Assembly: GCA_021545625.1 (NCBI GenBank) | Contig: JAJRVH010000209.1 | Span: 1 to 8,706, forward strand | Direction: 5' to 3' | DNA: 8,706 nt | DNA from: Zetaproteobacteria bacterium | GTDB lineage: Bacteria > Pseudomonadota > Zetaproteobacteria > Mariprofundales > Mariprofundaceae | In this document: in pieces, positions 6,242-8,706 of the stretch | Layout: every line of letters begins with the position of its first letter | How positions within the stretch are numbered: the stretch's first letter is position 1 | Program-made: the position numbers and the translations under genes | The notes under the pieces: generated by a model | Told to the model about the DNA's origin: nothing | Databases searched by the model: none | The model's input: only the letters and a program-made list of their open reading frames with translations

Positions 6242-6598
6242 ATGCCACGCGTAAAATCAGGTGTTCAGGCGCACGCGCGCCACAAAAAAGTCATCAAGGC
6301 AGCCAAGGGATACCGCGGTCGTCGCAAGAACTGCTTCCGGATCGCGACCCAAGCGGTCGATAAGGCGCGTCAGTACGCCTATCGCGACCGCAAGGTCAAG
6401 AAGCGCGACTTCCGCAGCCTGTGGATCGTGCGCATCAATGCCGCTGCGCGCGCCAACGGCCTGAGCTATTCCCGCTTCATGCATGGTCTGAGTCAGGCCG
6501 GCATTGAACTGGACCGCAAGGTGCTGGCGGATATCGCCGTGCGCGATGCGGATGCTTTTGCGAAGCTGGCAGAAACAGCTCGCGCGCAGATCCAGTAA
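6242..6598 (+). CDS. rplT: 50S ribosomal protein L20 (bL20)
   Basis: L20 binds 23S rRNA early in assembly of the large subunit and, in several bacteria, also represses its own operon. The 118-residue product matches the family length. The basic N-terminal extension (MPRVKSGVQAHARHKKV, then AKGYRGRRKN) inserts into rRNA; the globular helical C-terminal part includes RDFRSLWIVRINAAAR and SYSRFMHGL. The ATG at 6242 follows AGGAGAA (6230-6236) at good spacing, 35 bases after the rpmI stop. A strong terminator at 6645-6678 follows it, so it is probably the last gene of the thrS/infC transcript. Confidence 0.98.
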   Translation: MPRVKSGVQAHARHKKVIKAAKGYRGRRKNCFRIATQAVDKARQYAYRDRKVKKRDFRSLWIVRINAAARANGLSYSRFMHGLSQAGIELDRKVLADIAVRDADAFAKLAETARAQIQ

Positions 6599-6644
6599 AT
6601 AGAAACAGGCTCCGGTCACGGCCGGTTGTTTGATGGAATCATGG

Positions 6645-6678
6645 AATGGCAGAGCTGCTTACGGCTCTGCCATTTTTT
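6645..6678 (+). terminator. Intrinsic terminator between rplT and pheS
   Basis: AATGGCAGAGC (6645-6655) pairs perfectly with GCTCTGCCATT (6664-6674); a U-G and a G-C pair may extend the stem towards a CTTA loop. The 3' arm runs into six T residues (6673-6678). It most simply ends the infC-rpmI-rplT transcript. It also stands 50 bases before pheS, where E. coli carries the pheST attenuator. I find no Phe-rich leader peptide in 6599-6645, so plain termination is preferred. Confidence 0.92.
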
Positions 6679-6690
6679 GTTGAAGCACAG

Positions 6691-6706
6691 GGCATGACGG
6701 CATGCC
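6691..6706 (+). other. Short hairpin between the terminator and pheS
   Basis: GGCATG (6691-6696) pairs with CATGCC (6701-6706) around ACGG. There is no T-run, so it is not a terminator. It lies in the presumed pheS leader, ahead of the ribosome binding site. I found no convincing -35/-10 pair in 6679-6728, so pheST expression may rely on readthrough or a weak promoter here. Function unknown. Confidence 0.3.
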
Positions 6707-6714
6707 GCGATCCG

Positions 6715-6725
6715 AAGGGGAAAGG
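6715..6725 (+). promoter_or_regulatory. Ribosome binding site deciding the pheS start
   Basis: The purine run AAGGGGAAAGG precedes the ATG at 6729; the GGGG part (6717-6720) is eight bases away. An in-frame ATG at 6702 would add nine residues (MPRSEGERN) but has no Shine-Dalgarno sequence and includes this purine run in the coding part, so 6729 is preferred. Confidence 0.75.
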
Positions 6726-6728
6726 AAC

Positions 6729-7802
6729 ATGAGCGACATCGAGGCGCTGAAGCAACAACTGGGTGGTTTGCAGGGCGAGGCGCTGGCGGCGTTTGCCGCC
6801 GCGGCCGATCTGGATGAACTGGGCGAACTGCGCGTCCGTTATCTGGGCAAGAAGGGCCGGCTGACCGAGGTGCTCAAGGGCGTTGGCAAGCTGCCGCCCG
6901 AAGAAAGGCCGGCGATCGGCCAGAGCGTTAACGCGGTCAAGCAGGCCCTGGCCGGGGCGCTGCAGGAGGCGGAAGGGAAGCTCGCCGCCGAGGCGGCCCG
7001 CCTGCGTATCGAGGCCGAGCGCGTCGACGTGACGCTACCCGGCCGTCGCCGCCCGCGCGGAGCGATGCACCCGGTGCACAAGGGATTGCAGGAAATGACG
7101 GCCATCTTTTCACAGATGGGCTTTGCCATTGCCGAAGGGCCCGAGATCGAGGATGAGTTTCACAATTTCGATGCGCTGAATATTCCGCCCGAGCATCCGG
7201 CGCGTGCGATGCACGATACCTTCTTTATCCGCGACATGAGCAATGCGGAGGGCGAGCCGATGTTGTTGCGCACGCATACCTCGCCGGTCCAGATCCGCGC
7301 CATGCGCCGCTGTCTGGAGGAGGGAGAGCCGCCGCTGGCCATTGTTGCACCCGGGCGCGTCTATCGCTGCGATTACGATGTCACCCATTCGCCGATGTTT
7401 CATCAGGTCGAGGTGTTCAAGGTCGATCGCGATATGTCGCTGGCAGAGCTGAAGGGTGTGCTGCAGCATTTTCTTTCGACCTATTTCGAGAAGGATGTGC
7501 CGATCCGCCTGCGGCCGCATTATTTCCCGTTTACCGAGCCGTCGGCCGAGGTCGATATCGGTTGCGTGTTCTGTTCGGGTTCGGGTTGCCGCATCTGCAA
7601 GCACAGCGGCTGGCTGGAGGTGCTGGGTAGCGGCATGATCCACCCCAACGTACTGGCGGCGGTCGGTATCGATACGGATGCCTATTCCGGTTTCGCCTTC
7701 GGCCTGGGGGTGGAACGGCTGGTGATGCTCAAGCACGGCATTCCCGATCTGCGCCTGTTCTTTGAAAACGATGTGCGCTTTCTGCGCCGGATGGGGGCCT
7801 GA
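6729..7802 (+). CDS. pheS: Phenylalanyl-tRNA synthetase alpha subunit
   Basis: The catalytic subunit of the alpha2-beta2 class II enzyme that charges tRNA-Phe. The product is 357 residues, slightly longer than E. coli PheS (327). An N-terminal coiled-coil region (about 1-95) that contacts tRNA is followed by the class II core. HTSPVQIRAM (183-192) and FHQVEV (224-229, motif 2) are seen, then FPFTEPSAEVD (266-276) and motif 3 GFAFGLGVERL (321-331), whose Ala323 matches the phenylalanine-pocket alanine of E. coli. Between them lie four cysteines, 279, 282, 287 and 290 (CxxC-x4-CxxC), a pattern found in many bacterial PheS proteins such as that of Bacillus but absent in E. coli. The residue after the motif 2 Glu is Val where Gly is usual. 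It is followed after three bases by pheT. Confidence 0.98.
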   Translation: MSDIEALKQQLGGLQGEALAAFAAAADLDELGELRVRYLGKKGRLTEVLKGVGKLPPEERPAIGQSVNAVKQALAGALQEAEGKLAAEAARLRIEAERVDVTLPGRRRPRGAMHPVHKGLQEMTAIFSQMGFAIAEGPEIEDEFHNFDALNIPPEHPARAMHDTFFIRDMSNAEGEPMLLRTHTSPVQIRAMRRCLEEGEPPLAIVAPGRVYRCDYDVTHSPMFHQVEVFKVDRDMSLAELKGVLQHFLSTYFEKDVPIRLRPHYFPFTEPSAEVDIGCVFCSGSGCRICKHSGWLEVLGSGMIHPNVLAAVGIDTDAYSGFAFGLGVERLVMLKHGIPDLRLFFENDVRFLRRMGA

Positions 7803-7805
7803 GCC

Positions 7806-8706
7806 ATGAAACTGCCATTGTCCTGGTTGAAGGAATATACGCCGCTTTCGGCCACGCCGGCCGGGATTGCCGAGGCCCTGATTCGTCTCGGCCATGAGGT
7901 CGAAGCGGTCGAGACACCGCGCGAGGCGATCCGGGGCGTGCGCGTCGGCCTGATCCGCGCCATGCAGCCGCATCCGGATGCCGACAAGCTGAAGCTGTTG
8001 CAGGTCGACATCGGCGAGGCCGAGCCGCTGGCGATTGTGTGCGGCGCCTCGAACATGGGCGAGGGCGACAAGGTGCCGGTGGCGACGATCGGCACCGTGC
8101 TGCCGAACGGCCTGAAGATCAAAAAGGGCAAGATCCGTGGTCAGACGAGCTTTGGCATGTGCTGTTCGGAGGCGGAGCTGGGGCTGGCCGAGGATGCGGC
8201 CGGGCTGCTGATTCTGCCCGCCGATGCGCCGGTCGGCGCCGAGGTGGGCGAGTATCTGCAGCTGGAAGAGGCGGTATTCGATCTTTCCATTACGCCGAAT
8301 CGCGGTGATTGCATGAATGCGCGCGGCATTGCCCGCGACCTGGCTGCCGATGCCGGATTGCCCTTCCGCGAAGCCGGGGCGGAAGCCGTCCCCGGCAGCA
8401 GCGATGTGACAAGCCCGTCGGTGGAGATCGATGCGCCGGAGGATTGTCCGTTCTATCTGGCGCGGCGCATCGAGGGTGTCGCGGTGGGCGAATCGCCGCT
8501 CTGGCTGCAGGCGAAGCTGATCGCTGCCGGTCAGCGGCCGGTCAACGGCGTGGTCGATGTGCTCAACTATCTGATGCTGGATCTCGGGCAGCCGATGCAT
8601 GCCTTCGATGCGGCCAGCCTCAGGGGTGGTATCCATGTGCGGCCGGCGCGACAGGGCGAGGCGTTTTCGCCCCTGGACGGTCGCGAGCTGGAGCTGAACC
8701 AGGGTG
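7806..8706 (+). CDS. pheT: Phenylalanyl-tRNA synthetase beta subunit (partial, N-terminal 300 codons)
   Basis: The beta subunit binds tRNA-Phe and edits Tyr-tRNA-Phe; with PheS it forms the active tetramer. The frame opens at ATG 7806 and runs without a stop past the right edge, covering 300 codons of a protein normally near 800. It begins MKLPLSWLKEY, the family signature. The EMAP-II-like tRNA-binding domain spans about 40-150, with HPDADKLKLLQVD and the VCGASNM strand. SITPNRGDCMNARGIARDLA (about 163-182) opens the next region, and RPVNGVVDVLNYLMLDLGQP (about 244-263) followed by MHAFD is the start of the B3/B4 editing module. Three bases separate it from pheS, and its ribosome binding site (GGGGG, 7793-7797) lies inside pheS, so the two are translated from one mRNA. 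Confidence 0.97.
   Translation, partial: MKLPLSWLKEYTPLSATPAGIAEALIRLGHEVEAVETPREAIRGVRVGLIRAMQPHPDADKLKLLQVDIGEAEPLAIVCGASNMGEGDKVPVATIGTVLPNGLKIKKGKIRGQTSFGMCCSEAELGLAEDAAGLLILPADAPVGAEVGEYLQLEEAVFDLSITPNRGDCMNARGIARDLAADAGLPFREAGAEAVPGSSDVTSPSVEIDAPEDCPFYLARRIEGVAVGESPLWLQAKLIAAGQRPVNGVVDVLNYLMLDLGQPMHAFDAASLRGGIHVRPARQGEAFSPLDGRELELNQG

Noticed and set aside
6599..6645. A pheM-like Phe-rich leader peptide for pheST attenuation
   Set aside because: No start codon followed by a run of TTT/TTC codons is present between the rplT stop and the terminator.
7110..8636. A 508-codon open frame on the - strand spanning pheS and pheT
   Set aside because: It crosses the boundary of two conserved + strand genes, and its composition (His, Gln, Arg, Ala, Asp) is that of an antisense shadow of GC-rich coding DNA. 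It also starts so close to the window edge that its extent is arbitrary.
1..8706. CRISPR array, insertion sequence, integrase site, toxin-antitoxin or defence system
   Set aside because: No regularly spaced repeats, transposase or integrase motifs, duplicated tRNA end or unexplained small gene pairs were seen. The tRNA-Val is followed by a native terminator and thrS, not by an integrated element.

Overview
The window is a compact, almost fully coding bacterial chromosome segment of roughly 60% GC by eye, with every confident gene on the + strand. The tRNA-Val / thrS / infC / rpmI / rplT / pheS / pheT order is the classical translation cluster of Pseudomonadota. The closing codons of the gene upstream of glmM do not read like FolP. 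They look more like the end of a YbbR/CdaR-type protein, as in the cdaA-ybbR-glmM arrangement of delta-type and some deep-branching (for example Zetaproteobacteria-like) lineages. A member of Pseudomonadota is well supported; the finer placement is a guess.

Layout: (1) Positions 1-177 hold the 3' end of a gene, possibly ybbR/cdaR. Its stop overlaps the GTG start of glmM (174-1523), phosphoglucosamine mutase, which supplies the amino-sugar precursor of cell wall and LPS. (2) Positions 1578-3221 encode a 547-residue protein of unrecognised overall family with a PilZ-like c-di-GMP-binding segment near residues 336-450. (3) Positions 3222-3515 hold a stable-RNA-type promoter, tRNA-Val(GAC), a strong intrinsic terminator and a plausible thrS promoter whose -35 overlaps the terminator U-tract. 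(4) Positions 3516-6598 are thrS, infC, rpmI and rplT: threonyl-tRNA synthetase, initiation factor IF3, and ribosomal proteins L35 and L20. infC has no ATG or GTG start and almost certainly begins at an AUU codon, the rare start through which IF3 autoregulates. (5) A second strong intrinsic terminator lies at 6645-6678. (6) pheS (6729-7802) and the first 300 codons of pheT (7806 to window end) encode the two subunits of phenylalanyl-tRNA synthetase.

The translation genes act together: two synthetases charge tRNAs, IF3 controls initiation fidelity, and L35/L20 are large-subunit proteins. The upstream part links envelope precursor synthesis with apparent cyclic-dinucleotide signalling.

I see no mobile element, CRISPR array, phage gene or clearly new multi-gene system. 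The least explained item is the PilZ-like protein and its large uncharacterised N- and C-terminal regions. The most instructive regulatory signal is the infC start region.
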